A stretch of DNA of 64,000 bases, from the NCBI RefSeq assembly GCF_900625105.1, contig NZ_UYYD01000001.1:434001-498000 (forward strand). Reading direction: 5' to 3'. This document shows positions 44,508 through 53,514 of this stretch, one piece after another. The notes under the pieces are model-generated. The model did no database searches, had not been told where the DNA came from, and worked only from the letters and a program-made list of their open reading frames with translations. A program made the position numbers and the translations under genes. The first letter of the stretch is position 1; each line of letters opens with the position of its first letter. Origin of the DNA: Agathobaculum sp. Marseille-P7918. GTDB lineage: Bacteria > Bacillota > Clostridia > Oscillospirales > Butyricicoccaceae.

Positions 44508-45034
44508 ACGTCTTTCTCCCCTTTCAGCGGCAGCAGGATGCCGCAGACCGACTCATAGACCGCCGCCGCCCGCGCTGCCAGTGCGCGGTTGAGCGCTGCA
44601 AGATCGCGGATATACTGCACGGTCTCGGACGGATACGTTACGCCATCGGAAAAAATCTCGTCGGTCACCACGACCAGCGTTTCGCAGCAGTCTTGCAGAT
44701 GTGCAATGCCTGCAAGGATGCTGCCGAACGCCGCGTCGCCCGCGCCTTCAGGCGCGAACCGCTCGTTTGCCAGCAGATTGCCCAAATCCTCCAGCAAAAT
44801 CCCGTCATAATGCCGGGGCAATGTCAGCCCCGCAAGGTCCGTCGGACGCTCCACCGTCTCAAAGCCCTTGCCCTGCCGCAGCGCGCGGTGCCGCGCGATG
44901 CGCGTCTGCGCCGCCGCACCAAAGGGCTGCATGGTCGCCAGATACAGCCGGGAGGACGGAGCATGCGCGCAAAGCAGCCGCTCCGCATGTGCGGATTTCC
45001 CACTTGCCGCTCCGCCGGTCACTAAAATCAGCAT
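44504..45034 (-). CDS. cobU: adenosylcobinamide kinase/adenosylcobinamide-phosphate guanylyltransferase
   Basis: A 176-residue bifunctional enzyme that phosphorylates and then guanylylates adenosylcobinamide. The P-loop GGAASGKSAHAE, the YLATMQPFG segment, RIARHRALRQ with the guanylylated His, and ILLEDLGNLLANE are in place. It differs from the usual NEVG-V motif with TDEIFSDGVTYPSETVQYIRDL, which looks altered relative to typical CobU and may be complemented by the short paralogue. Confidence 0.92.
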   Translation of the reverse strand: MLILVTGGAASGKSAHAERLLCAHAPSSRLYLATMQPFGAAAQTRIARHRALRQGKGFETVERPTDLAGLTLPRHYDGILLEDLGNLLANERFAPEGAGDAAFGSILAGIAHLQDCCETLVVVTDEIFSDGVTYPSETVQYIRDLAALNRALAARAAAVYESVCGILLPLKGEKDV

Positions 45035-45065
45035 TTTTTTGCATCTATCCTCCCACTTTTTTGCA

Positions 45066-46124
45066 TCAGGTCAGTGGTTGATAGGCTTCTATCCCCACTT
45101 CGTCAAAACTGGGCATGCCGTCATAGGCCGCGAACACCAGATCGAGCAGGCTGACCGCCGCGACCGCGCCCGTGCCTTCGCCCAGCCGCATCCCCGCTGT
45201 AATAAACGGGTGCAAACCGAGTTCGTTCAGCAGCAGCGCGCCCGCCGGCTCCTCCGAGCGGTGTCCCGCGATCAGATAATCGCGCACGATTGGGCATAGC
45301 CGCACTGCAACCAGCGCCGCTGCGCACGAGATCACGCCGTCCAGCACCGCGGGCAAGCCGCAGGCGGCCGCGCCCAGGTACAGCCCGGCAAGCCCCGCGA
45401 TATCCAGCCCGCCGACCTTGTGCAGCACGTCGATCGGGTCAGCTGGATCAGGACGATGCAGCGCGAGCGCGGTCTCGATCGCGCGCACCTTGCGGCAAAG
45501 CCCTTCCGAGGACAAGCCCGCGCCGCGGCCGGTCACGGTCTCCACGGCCTCACCGGTCAAGGCGGCGGTCACGGCGGCGCTCGTCGTCGTGTTGCCAATG
45601 CCCATTTCGCCGCCGCAGAGCAAATCGTATCCCTCAGCGGCACACCGCTCGGCCATCTCGATGCCGACCTCGACCGCGCGCACGGCCTGTTCCCGCGTCA
45701 TGGCAGGCTCTTTTGTCATATCCGCCGTACCATACCGGATTTTGCGGCGCAGAATGCGATCTCCCTGCACGTCGCGCGCCACGCCGATGTCCACCGGGAA
45801 GCTGTCCATGCCGATATGCCGCGCCATCAGGCAGACCGACGACTGCCCGCGGCCCATGTTTTCGGCCACGGCCGCGGTCACCTCCTGCCCGCACTGGGTC
45901 ACCCCCTGCGCGACCACACCATTGTCCGCGCAGAACATGACGACCGCCCGCTTTGCGATCGACGGGCGCGGCGTGCGCCGGATGGCGGCAATCTGCGCGA
46001 CCGCCTCCTGCAGCAATCCCAGACTGCCCAGCGGCATGGCGATATCGCAAAAGCGCTGCCGCGCCGCTGCGCGGCTGTTCTCGCACGGCGGATGCACCGC
46101 CGCGATCGTCTGCTGCAAATCCAT
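45066..46124 (-). CDS. cobT: nicotinate-nucleotide-dimethylbenzimidazole phosphoribosyltransferase
   Basis: A 352-residue enzyme that activates the lower-ligand base to alpha-ribazole phosphate. Motifs: MPLGSLGLLQE, FCADNGVVAQGVTQCGQEVTA, GEMGIGNTTTSAA and the catalytic Glu in RLGEGTGAVAA. No bluB or anaerobic bza genes lie in the window, so the base may be imported or made elsewhere. Confidence 0.96.
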   Translation of the reverse strand: MDLQQTIAAVHPPCENSRAAARQRFCDIAMPLGSLGLLQEAVAQIAAIRRTPRPSIAKRAVVMFCADNGVVAQGVTQCGQEVTAAVAENMGRGQSSVCLMARHIGMDSFPVDIGVARDVQGDRILRRKIRYGTADMTKEPAMTREQAVRAVEVGIEMAERCAAEGYDLLCGGEMGIGNTTTSAAVTAALTGEAVETVTGRGAGLSSEGLCRKVRAIETALALHRPDPADPIDVLHKVGGLDIAGLAGLYLGAAACGLPAVLDGVISCAAALVAVRLCPIVRDYLIAGHRSEEPAGALLLNELGLHPFITAGMRLGEGTGAVAAVSLLDLVFAAYDGMPSFDEVGIEAYQPLT

Positions 46125-46130
46125 GGTGTT

Positions 46131-47471
46131 TTATCCTTTCCGCGCCGCGCGGCGCACAAAATTCTCGGCAAATGCCGGATTCGACCGAAAATACAAATGC
46201 GGGAAACCGGCATACAGCGTATCTGTCGCGTGAACGCACGCCCATGCACGTCCGTTCGGCTTTTGGGCGTCAAAATCCGCACCCTCGTCGGTTGAGACCG
46301 CATAGTGGAACTCATGCGCGCGGATCTGCCCGCCCGCGCGGCACAGCAGGTTATCCCGCCGCGCAGTCAGTGTCACATAGCCGAAAGGCTGGAGTTTTTT
46401 CGTCAGCTTCGCGTCCGCGTCGAGCACACCCGCCATTTCCGCGCCGTCCAGCGTGCGGTGCAGATACAAAAAGCCGCCGCACTCCGCGATCGTCGGCAGG
46501 CCGCCCAGCACCGCATTGTGGATGCTGTCCCGCATGGTGCGATTGGCGGCAAGCTGCGCTTTGTGCACCTCGGGATACCCGCCGCCGAGGTACAGTCCGT
46601 CGATCCTTTCGGGCAGCGCCCGGTCGGTCAGCGGCGAAAACGGCACCAGTTCCGCGCCGAGCGCGCGCAGCACGTCCAAGTTATCCGCATAGTAAAAGCA
46701 AAACGCCTTGTCCCGCGCGACCGCAATGCGCACCGGCTGATCCACCACCGGCACAAGCGGCGCACTTTGGTCTGCCAACGGCGGCGCGGTGCGCGCCAGC
46801 GCCAGCAGCCCGTCCAAATCCAGCCCGGTTTCCGCTGCATCGGCCAGCCGGTCGAGCTTATCCGGCAAATCCCCGATCTCGGTCGCGGTCACCAAGCCCA
46901 GATGCCGGTCGGGGATTTCGCTCTCCGGCACAGGCGGCACAAAGCCGAACACCGGCAGCCCCGCCTGCTCGGCAATCGCGCGATAAAACGGATACATTCC
47001 CGCGGACACGCCGTTCAAGATCACGCCGGCAAGCGTATTGGGCGCAAACTCGCGAAAGCCCTTGATCTCGGCCGCGAGCGACAGCGACTGTCCGCGTGGT
47101 CGGGCGATCAGCACGGACGGCGTGTCCGTCGCCCGAGCCAAATGTGCTGCCGACGCTATGTCGGTGTTGCCGGACACGCCGTCGTAAAATCCCATCACGC
47201 CCTCGATGATGCCGACGCCGTCCGCCGGGACATGGCGTGCCAGCTGTCCGCGCACCTCGGTTTCGTCCACAAAGAACAGGTCGAGGTTGCGGCTGGGCAC
47301 ACCGAGCGCCTCGGTGTGGAACATCGGATCGATATAGTCCGGCCCGCACTTGAAGGCCGCGAGCGGCACGCCGCGGCGCTGCAGCGCGCGCAGCAGCGCG
47401 GTCGTGACCGTGGTCTTGCCGCAGCCCGAGCCGGTGCCTGCCAGCAGCAGGCGAGGCGCACTATTCTGCAT
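46131..47471 (-). CDS. cbiA: cobyrinate a,c-diamide synthase
   Basis: A 446-residue ATP-dependent amidase acting on carboxylates a and c. N-terminal GTGSGCGKTTVTTAL P-loop, FKCGPDYIDPMFH, GVMGFYDG; amidotransferase nucleophile Cys in TIAECGGFLYLH, and REHEFHYA-like RAHEFHYAVS at the C-terminus. It overlaps cbiET by 11 bases. Confidence 0.96.
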   Translation of the reverse strand: MQNSAPRLLLAGTGSGCGKTTVTTALLRALQRRGVPLAAFKCGPDYIDPMFHTEALGVPSRNLDLFFVDETEVRGQLARHVPADGVGIIEGVMGFYDGVSGNTDIASAAHLARATDTPSVLIARPRGQSLSLAAEIKGFREFAPNTLAGVILNGVSAGMYPFYRAIAEQAGLPVFGFVPPVPESEIPDRHLGLVTATEIGDLPDKLDRLADAAETGLDLDGLLALARTAPPLADQSAPLVPVVDQPVRIAVARDKAFCFYYADNLDVLRALGAELVPFSPLTDRALPERIDGLYLGGGYPEVHKAQLAANRTMRDSIHNAVLGGLPTIAECGGFLYLHRTLDGAEMAGVLDADAKLTKKLQPFGYVTLTARRDNLLCRAGGQIRAHEFHYAVSTDEGADFDAQKPNGRAWACVHATDTLYAGFPHLYFRSNPAFAENFVRRAARKG

Positions 47472-48654
47472 CGTCTCCCCCTCCCGACAGGATAAAGACC
47501 GGGTTGAGCGCAGTCAGCATGGTGTACGGCCCGACGGCCTTGCCGCGCGATGCCGCCAGCTGCGAGACCTCGATATTTGCAAAGCCGAGATCGAGGAGCG
47601 CATGCCGTGCTTCCTCCAGCGTTTCCAGCGCGATCGCGGTGACCACCACGCGCACGGCTGGATTTTTCTCCTTGGCGAGCGCCAAAATACGCCGCATCCC
47701 GCCGCCGCTGCCGCCAACGAACACACAGTCCGGCGCGGGCAGCGCTTCGAGCGCTTCCGGCGCGCGTCCCGCAACGATCTGCACATTATAACCGCCCAGC
47801 TTGCGGCGGTTTTCGTCCAACAGCGAAAGCGCTTCGTTGTTCCGCTCGACCGCATAAACAAGGCCGTCGCACGCGCGGCGCGCAAGTTCAAGCGTCATTG
47901 CCCCCGTGCCCGCGCCCACGTCCCAGACCGTATCACGCGGCTGCACGGCCAGCCTGCCGCACACCGTCCAGCGCACTTCCTCCTTGGTCATCGGCACCTT
48001 TGCGCGCGTAAACATGCTGTCGCGCAGAGGCTCGGCCGCGTTTACCGCATCCAGATGCTCGATCAGCAGCACCGCCAGATCGCCGCAGGTCCGCGCCGCG
48101 AGGTCCGCCGCCGTGCCGTGCACGATGCGCTCCGTTTCAACACCGAGGTTTTCGCCCAAATGGACGGTCAGACTGCCAAGCCCCGCATCCACGAGCGCGC
48201 GGCACACGGTCTGCGCGTTCTGCACCCCGCCAGTCAGCGCAAACACCTTTTTGTGATAGCTGACCGCGCCAAGAATGCTGCCTGCGCGCCCGTGCAGGCT
48301 GCGCACGCAAGCGTCGTCATAGGGCACGCCAACCTTCGCGCAGAAGTATTGCAGACTGGACAGGCCGCAAATGAGCCGCACATCCCCGTATGACAGCAGT
48401 TGCTCCCGCAACCGCGCGGCGGCGCTGAAAAAGCCCACATCGCCCGACACCAGCACAGCGACCGTGTCGCCTCCGGCCTGTACCGCCCGCGCAGCCAACT
48501 CTCCGAAGGGGCAGATGACCGCTTTTGCATTCAGCGCGGCGAGCCGCGCAGTTGCCAGCACCGCGTCGGCCTCGTCCAGCGCGCGGCGGGCCTCACCGGT
48601 CAGCGTGTCCAGCGTACCCATCCCCGCGCCGATGATAAAAAAGAGGCGATTCAT
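47461..48654 (-). CDS. cbiET: CbiE-CbiT fusion: cobalt-precorrin-7 C5-methyltransferase and C15-methyltransferase/decarboxylase
   Basis: A 397-residue fusion. Residues 1 to about 200 are the tetrapyrrole methylase CbiE (FFIIGAGMGTLDTLT, LVSGDVGFFSAA); the rest is the Rossmann-type CbiT (VPMTKEEVRWTVCGRLAVQPRDTVWDVGAGTGAMTLELARR-type SAM site, VFVGGSGGGMRRIL). The ATG at 48654 follows AAAGGAG. A 244-base gap separates it from hemL, the largest within the cluster. Confidence 0.95.
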   Translation of the reverse strand: MNRLFFIIGAGMGTLDTLTGEARRALDEADAVLATARLAALNAKAVICPFGELAARAVQAGGDTVAVLVSGDVGFFSAAARLREQLLSYGDVRLICGLSSLQYFCAKVGVPYDDACVRSLHGRAGSILGAVSYHKKVFALTGGVQNAQTVCRALVDAGLGSLTVHLGENLGVETERIVHGTAADLAARTCGDLAVLLIEHLDAVNAAEPLRDSMFTRAKVPMTKEEVRWTVCGRLAVQPRDTVWDVGAGTGAMTLELARRACDGLVYAVERNNEALSLLDENRRKLGGYNVQIVAGRAPEALEALPAPDCVFVGGSGGGMRRILALAKEKNPAVRVVVTAIALETLEEARHALLDLGFANIEVSQLAASRGKAVGPYTMLTALNPVFILSGGGDDAE

Positions 48655-48898
48655 TTTCGTTCTCCTTTCGGTAAAAGCTGTAGCACCCGCGCCCCTCTGG
48701 GGCAAACAACCGCGAAAGTTGTTCTGATCCCGCGAGGTGGGCGGCAGGCGGAAGCAGGAAACGCATTTTGCGCGCGCAGCGCGCCCTCAAGGGAAAGAGG
48801 GTGATTGACAAGAGGGAGAAAACCGCAGGTTGTCGCCCTCTTGCCCGCCTGCGGCGCGCAGCCGCACCGTTCCTGATGAACGATACAGTACGACACTG
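48655..48898. repeat. gene-free 244-base gap with hairpin-rich sequence, possible dispersed intergenic repeat
   Basis: The only long gap between cbiM and cbiK. It holds several short GC-rich inverted repeats (for example GCGGC/GCCGC near 48852-48870) and CCTCTTT/AAAGAGG-type stretches, with no convincing frame or promoter. Similar-looking text is familiar from intergenic repeats in related genomes, but that is memory and not checked. Confidence 0.35.
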
Positions 48899-50179
48899 TT
48901 ATAATGCCGCAAGGCTTTCGTCCGCCGCCTGTACGGTAAACTGCAAATCCTTCTGCGTGTGCGCAGACGAGACAAACATCGCCTCGAACTGGCTGGGCGC
49001 CAAATACACGCCGCGTAATAACATTTCATTAAAATACTTTGCGTATTGTTTTGTGTCGCTCGTCTTAGCAGCGGCAAAACAGTCCACCGGCGTGTCGGTG
49101 AAATACGGACACAGGAGTGAACCGACCTGATTGACCCACATTTTGACGCCGTGCTTGTCCGCGCTCGCGCGCAGGTGGTTGGCGATATACTGCGCCGATG
49201 TCTCCATCACGGTGTAAATCTCCGGATGGTCGGTCAGGATTTGCAGCTGCGCGAGTCCCGCTGCCATCGCGACCGGATTGCCCGACAGCGTGCCCGCCTG
49301 ATAGACCGGGCCGCACGGCGCCACCTGCTCCATGAGCGCGCGGCTGCCTGCGTACGCGCCGACCGGCATGCCGCCGCCGATGATCTTGCCGAAGGTCACG
49401 AGATCCGCGCGCACGCCGAAATACTCCTGCGCGCCGCCCGCGGCCAGTCGGAAACCGGTGATGACCTCGTCAAAAATCAGTAGTGCGCCGTGCTTGTCGC
49501 ATAAAGTACGCAGCCCCTGCAAAAAGCCGTCTTTCGGCGGGACAACGCCCATGTTTGCCGCGACCGGCTCGACGATGACCGCCGCGACCTGTCTCGGATT
49601 CGCGTCCAGCAGGCGCTCGACCGACGCAAGGTCGTTATACTGCGCCATCAGCGTATCCTGCGCCGCGCCTTTCGTCACACCCTTGGAATCCGGCTCGCCC
49701 TGCGTGAGCGCGCCCGACCCCGCGCCGACTAGCATGGAATCCGAATGGCCGTGATAGCAGCCCTCAAACTTGATGATCTTGTCGCGTCCGGTCGCGCCGC
49801 GCGCCAGACGCAGCGCGCTCATGACCGCCTCGGTGCCAGAGTTTACCATGCGCACCATTTCGATGTTCGGCACCATTTCGACCATCTTTTCCGCCATCTC
49901 GACCTCCAAAGCGGTCGGCGCGCCGAACGACAAACCGTTCACCATGCGGTCATACACGGCTTTGAGGATATCCGGATGGCTGTGGCCGAGCACCATCGGC
50001 CCCCAGGAGCCGACATAGTCGATGTATTCCAGCCCATCCTCGTCCAGCACATGGCTGCCCAGTCCCTTGACGAGGAAACGCGGGTTGCCGCCCACCGCGC
50101 GGAACGCGCGCACCGGCGAGTTGACCCCGCCCGGCAGCACTTTGACCGCGCGCGCAAACAGTTCTTCCGATCGGGTCAT
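48899..50179 (-). CDS. hemL: glutamate-1-semialdehyde 2,1-aminomutase
   Basis: A 426-residue PLP enzyme making 5-aminolevulinate in the C5 pathway. It shows KVLPGGVNSPVRAF at the start, YVGSWGPMVLGHSHP, VNSGTEAVMSALRLARG, FDEVITGFR and the PLP lysine in VTFGKIIGGGMPVGAYAG. The ATG at 50179 overlaps the hemB stop. Confidence 0.97.
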   Translation of the reverse strand: MTRSEELFARAVKVLPGGVNSPVRAFRAVGGNPRFLVKGLGSHVLDEDGLEYIDYVGSWGPMVLGHSHPDILKAVYDRMVNGLSFGAPTALEVEMAEKMVEMVPNIEMVRMVNSGTEAVMSALRLARGATGRDKIIKFEGCYHGHSDSMLVGAGSGALTQGEPDSKGVTKGAAQDTLMAQYNDLASVERLLDANPRQVAAVIVEPVAANMGVVPPKDGFLQGLRTLCDKHGALLIFDEVITGFRLAAGGAQEYFGVRADLVTFGKIIGGGMPVGAYAGSRALMEQVAPCGPVYQAGTLSGNPVAMAAGLAQLQILTDHPEIYTVMETSAQYIANHLRASADKHGVKMWVNQVGSLLCPYFTDTPVDCFAAAKTSDTKQYAKYFNEMLLRGVYLAPSQFEAMFVSSAHTQKDLQFTVQAADESLAAL

Positions 50180-51165
50180 CAGCCGATATCCCCCTTTCGG
50201 ATCGCGTCCGCCAGCTCGCAGGCGTAGTAAGTAATCAGGATATCCGCGCCCGCGCGGAAGATCGACACCGCGCTCTCGCACATCACGCCGTATTCGTCGA
50301 TCAGACCGGCTTTCGCCGCCGCCTTGATCATCGCGTATTCGCCCGAAACCGCATAAGCCGCCACCGGCAGTTCAAACCGTTGCTTGCACTGGTAAACCAG
50401 ATCCAGATAGCTCATCGCGGGCTTGATCATCAGGATGTCCGCACCCTCCTGCACATCGAGCGCGCACTCGCGCATGGCCTCGCGGCTGTTGTGCCAGTCC
50501 ATCTGATAGGAGCGGCGGTCGCCGAAGGCCGGGGCCGAGCCCGCCGCGTCGCGGAACGGGCCATAAAATGACGACGCATACTTCGCCGCATAGGACATGA
50601 TCGGCACGTTAACAAAACCCGCTTCATCCAGCGCCTGCCGGATCGCGGCAACGCGGCCGTCCATCATATCCGAAGGCGCTACCATATCCGCGCCCGCCTT
50701 GGCATGGCTGACCGCGATCTGCGCAATGCGCGCGATCGTCTGGTCGTTGTCCACATAGTCGCCGCACAGGATGCCGCAATGGCCGTGGCTGGTGTACTCG
50801 CACATGCACACATCGGTGATGACGTACATCTCGGGCGCCAGCTCCTTGATCTTGCGGATGCCCTGCTGCACGATGCCGTCCTCCGCCCACGCACCCGAGC
50901 CAATCTCGTCCTTGTTTTTCGGCAGACCGAACAGGATAACGCGGCTCACCCCGTGCATATGCGCCTGCTCCACCATGCGGTACAGCTGATCGGGCGAATA
51001 GTGATACTGACCGGGCAGCGAGGGAATTTCCTCGTAAATGCCCTCGCCCTCCTGCACAAAGATCGGCCAGATCAGGCTTTCAGGCGAAAGGCGCGTCTCG
51101 CGTACCATGCGGCGCAGGCCGTCCGACGTGCGCAGGCGGCGCGGACGAATGGAATCATTGAACAT
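50179..51165 (-). CDS. hemB: porphobilinogen synthase (5-aminolevulinate dehydratase)
   Basis: A 328-residue enzyme condensing two 5-aminolevulinates. The two active-site lysines appear in MSYAAKYASSFYGPFR and ADILMIKPAMSYLD. The metal site reads VCMCEYTSHGHCGI, with the Cys triad of the zinc-dependent form. Overlaps the cobA-hemD stop by 11 bases. Confidence 0.97.
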   Translation of the reverse strand: MFNDSIRPRRLRTSDGLRRMVRETRLSPESLIWPIFVQEGEGIYEEIPSLPGQYHYSPDQLYRMVEQAHMHGVSRVILFGLPKNKDEIGSGAWAEDGIVQQGIRKIKELAPEMYVITDVCMCEYTSHGHCGILCGDYVDNDQTIARIAQIAVSHAKAGADMVAPSDMMDGRVAAIRQALDEAGFVNVPIMSYAAKYASSFYGPFRDAAGSAPAFGDRRSYQMDWHNSREAMRECALDVQEGADILMIKPAMSYLDLVYQCKQRFELPVAAYAVSGEYAMIKAAAKAGLIDEYGVMCESAVSIFRAGADILITYYACELADAIRKGDIG

Positions 51166-52654
51166 TGTTTATCTCCTCCTTGATACAGGCGACCAAGTCG
51201 TCAATCGTTGCGTTTTTCGATACTTTCACATTGGCAAAGTATTTTCGGGCTGCATCCGCGGTCTGCGCGCCAATGCAGCAGGCCGTAACGCCCTTGTAAT
51301 CCGCGGCACCCACCGCTTGAGCAAAGCCCTCGACCGTCGAGACGCTGGTGAACGTCACCGCGTCGATTTTGCCGCTCTCGAGCAGACCGCGCAGCGCATC
51401 CGCCTTGTCGCAGCGGTGAACCGTGTCATACAGCGGCACATCGGTAACTTGAATGCCTGCAGCGGCGAGCTTTTCGGGTAAAATCCGCCCGCCCTGCTCC
51501 GCGCGCAGCAGCAGCGTCGAACCGCCCTGCGGCATCACGTCCACAAGCGCATGCGCCAGATGCTCCCCGTCGTACTGCGTGGGAACAAGGTCGGCGGTCA
51601 GCCCGTAAGCGGCGAGTGCGGCCGCCGTGCCCTTGCCGATGACGGCGATTTTCATACTGTACAGCGCGCGCAGATCACGGCCGAGCCCCCGCAGCGCATG
51701 CACCGCCGCGGGCACGCCCGCCGGGCTGGTGAACACCGCCCAGTCGTGCGGCTGCTGCAAGGCATCCGCCAGCGGCTGCGTGTCCGTGCGCTGGGCCGTC
51801 TCGATGCACGGCGCTTCGATGACGTTTGCCCCCAGAACGCGCAGTTTGTCCGCGAGTGTGCCCGCCCGCTCGCGTGGCCGGGTGACAACGACCGTTTTGC
51901 CATGCAGCGGCAGCGGTGTGAACCAGTCGAGCGCATCGCTCAGGCTGCACACCCGTCCGACGATAATCAGCGCCGGGCTTTGCAGCCCCGCCGCGCGCAC
52001 GTTTGCCGCAAGGTCGGACAGCACGGACACCACTTTGCGCTGCGTGCCGCGCGCGCCGTTTTCAATGACGGCGGCGGGCATTTCGGGTGACATCCCCGCG
52101 CGCAGCAGGCCGTCCGTCACCTGCTCAAGCGCGGTCAGCCCCATCAGAAACACCAGCGTGCCGTCCAGCCGCACCAAACTGTCAAAGTCGATGTTCAGCG
52201 TCTTGCCCGCGCGCGCATGCGCCGTGATGATGTGCACCGACGAGGTAAAGTCCCGGTGCGTCACCGGGATGCCCGCAAACGCGGGCGCGGCCAGCGCGCT
52301 CGTCACGCCCGGAATCACCCGGAACGGCACATGGTTTGCCAGCAGATGCTCGCACTCCTCGCCGCCGCGGCCGAACAGGAAGCAGTCGCCGCCCTTGAGC
52401 CGCACGACGTTCTTGCCCTCGCGCGCCAGCCGCACCAAAATGTCGTTAATTTCATGCTGCGGCACGGGATGATGGTTATTTTCCTTGCCGACCGACACCT
52501 TTTCCGCCTGCGGCGGGATGAGGTCAAGGATATCCTCGCCCACCAGCCGGTCATATACCACTGCGTCCGCTCGCGCGAGCGCCTGCGCGCCCGCCGTCGT
52601 CAGCAGTCCTTTATCGCCCGGCCCCGCGCCGACCAGCGTTACCGTTCCTGTCAT
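51155..52654 (-). CDS. cobA-hemD: fused uroporphyrinogen-III C-methyltransferase and uroporphyrinogen-III synthase
   Basis: A 499-residue fusion. Residues 1 to about 250 are SUMT (VTLVGAGPGDKGLLT, VVRLKGGDCFLFGRGGEE, GIPVTHRDF), making precorrin-2. Residues about 255-499 are HemD (VVVTRPRERAGTLADKLRVLGANVIEAPCIE, VFTSPAGVPAAVHAL, TFTSVSTVEGFAQA), cyclising hydroxymethylbilane. The fusion couples ring closure to methylation and is common in Firmicutes. Confidence 0.96.
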   Translation of the reverse strand: MTGTVTLVGAGPGDKGLLTTAGAQALARADAVVYDRLVGEDILDLIPPQAEKVSVGKENNHHPVPQHEINDILVRLAREGKNVVRLKGGDCFLFGRGGEECEHLLANHVPFRVIPGVTSALAAPAFAGIPVTHRDFTSSVHIITAHARAGKTLNIDFDSLVRLDGTLVFLMGLTALEQVTDGLLRAGMSPEMPAAVIENGARGTQRKVVSVLSDLAANVRAAGLQSPALIIVGRVCSLSDALDWFTPLPLHGKTVVVTRPRERAGTLADKLRVLGANVIEAPCIETAQRTDTQPLADALQQPHDWAVFTSPAGVPAAVHALRGLGRDLRALYSMKIAVIGKGTAAALAAYGLTADLVPTQYDGEHLAHALVDVMPQGGSTLLLRAEQGGRILPEKLAAAGIQVTDVPLYDTVHRCDKADALRGLLESGKIDAVTFTSVSTVEGFAQAVGAADYKGVTACCIGAQTADAARKYFANVKVSKNATIDDLVACIKEEINNVQ

Positions 52655-53514
52655 GCCTCTCCCTCCGCTTGATGCCTCAGTTGCAGCGCGAGCGTGCGAC
52701 CGAGCGCAGCGGCCTCTGTCCGCCGTCCGGTCACCGCGCCGCGCGCCATATGCGTTTCATCTGCCGTCACATACAGACCTCGCAGATGCAGCGTGTCATC
52801 CTGCACCTCGGCATACGCCGCGACCGGCGCGAAACACCCGCCGCCGAGCGTTTTGACAAACGACCGTTCGGCGGCTGCGCAATCGCGCGCGTCCGCGTCG
52901 TCCACCAACCGTGCTGCGTCCTCGTGTTCGCCCGCGCGGCCCTGCACGGCCAAAATGCCCTGCCCCGCCGCGGGGATGATCTCGTCCGGCGAAAAATACC
53001 GGCTGATACGCCCTTCCAGCCCCAGTCGCTGCAGCCCTGCCGCCGCGAGCACCAGCGCGCCGTATGCGCCGCCGTCCAGCTTCGCCAGCCGCGTCTGCAC
53101 GTTGCCGCGCACGGGCTGCACGTCGATCTCAGGAAACAACTGTTTCAGCTGCACCCGCCGCCGCGCGGACGAACAGCCAATCGGCTTAGTTTTATCCCAC
53201 TGTCCGCTCTCGGGCATCACGAGCGCATCGCGCGCGTCGGCACGCTTGGTAAACGCCACGAGCGGCAGACCGTCCGGCTGCTCCATCGGCACGTCTTTCA
53301 GGCTGTGCACGGTCAGATCGACCCGATGGTCGGCCAGCGCGCGGTCGAGTTCCTTGACGAACAAGCCCTTGCCGCCAACCTGATCAAGCGTTTTGTCGAG
53401 CACCATGTCGCCCGTGGTTTTCATTGTGATGAGTTCACAGTCGCCCAGCGCGCGGCAGACCTCCTCGGCCTGCACCACCGCAAGGCGGCTGTCCCTGCTG
53501 CCAACCCGGATCAT
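52651..53514 (-). CDS. hemC: hydroxymethylbilane synthase
   Basis: A 287-residue porphobilinogen deaminase: RVGSRDSRLAVVQAEEV start, DHRVDLTVHSLKDVP, RRRVQLKQLFPEI and the dipyrromethane cofactor Cys in LGGGCFAPVAAYAE. Overlaps the cobA-hemD start by four bases. Confidence 0.97.
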   Translation of the reverse strand: MIRVGSRDSRLAVVQAEEVCRALGDCELITMKTTGDMVLDKTLDQVGGKGLFVKELDRALADHRVDLTVHSLKDVPMEQPDGLPLVAFTKRADARDALVMPESGQWDKTKPIGCSSARRRVQLKQLFPEIDVQPVRGNVQTRLAKLDGGAYGALVLAAAGLQRLGLEGRISRYFSPDEIIPAAGQGILAVQGRAGEHEDAARLVDDADARDCAAAERSFVKTLGGGCFAPVAAYAEVQDDTLHLRGLYVTADETHMARGAVTGRRTEAAALGRTLALQLRHQAEGEA

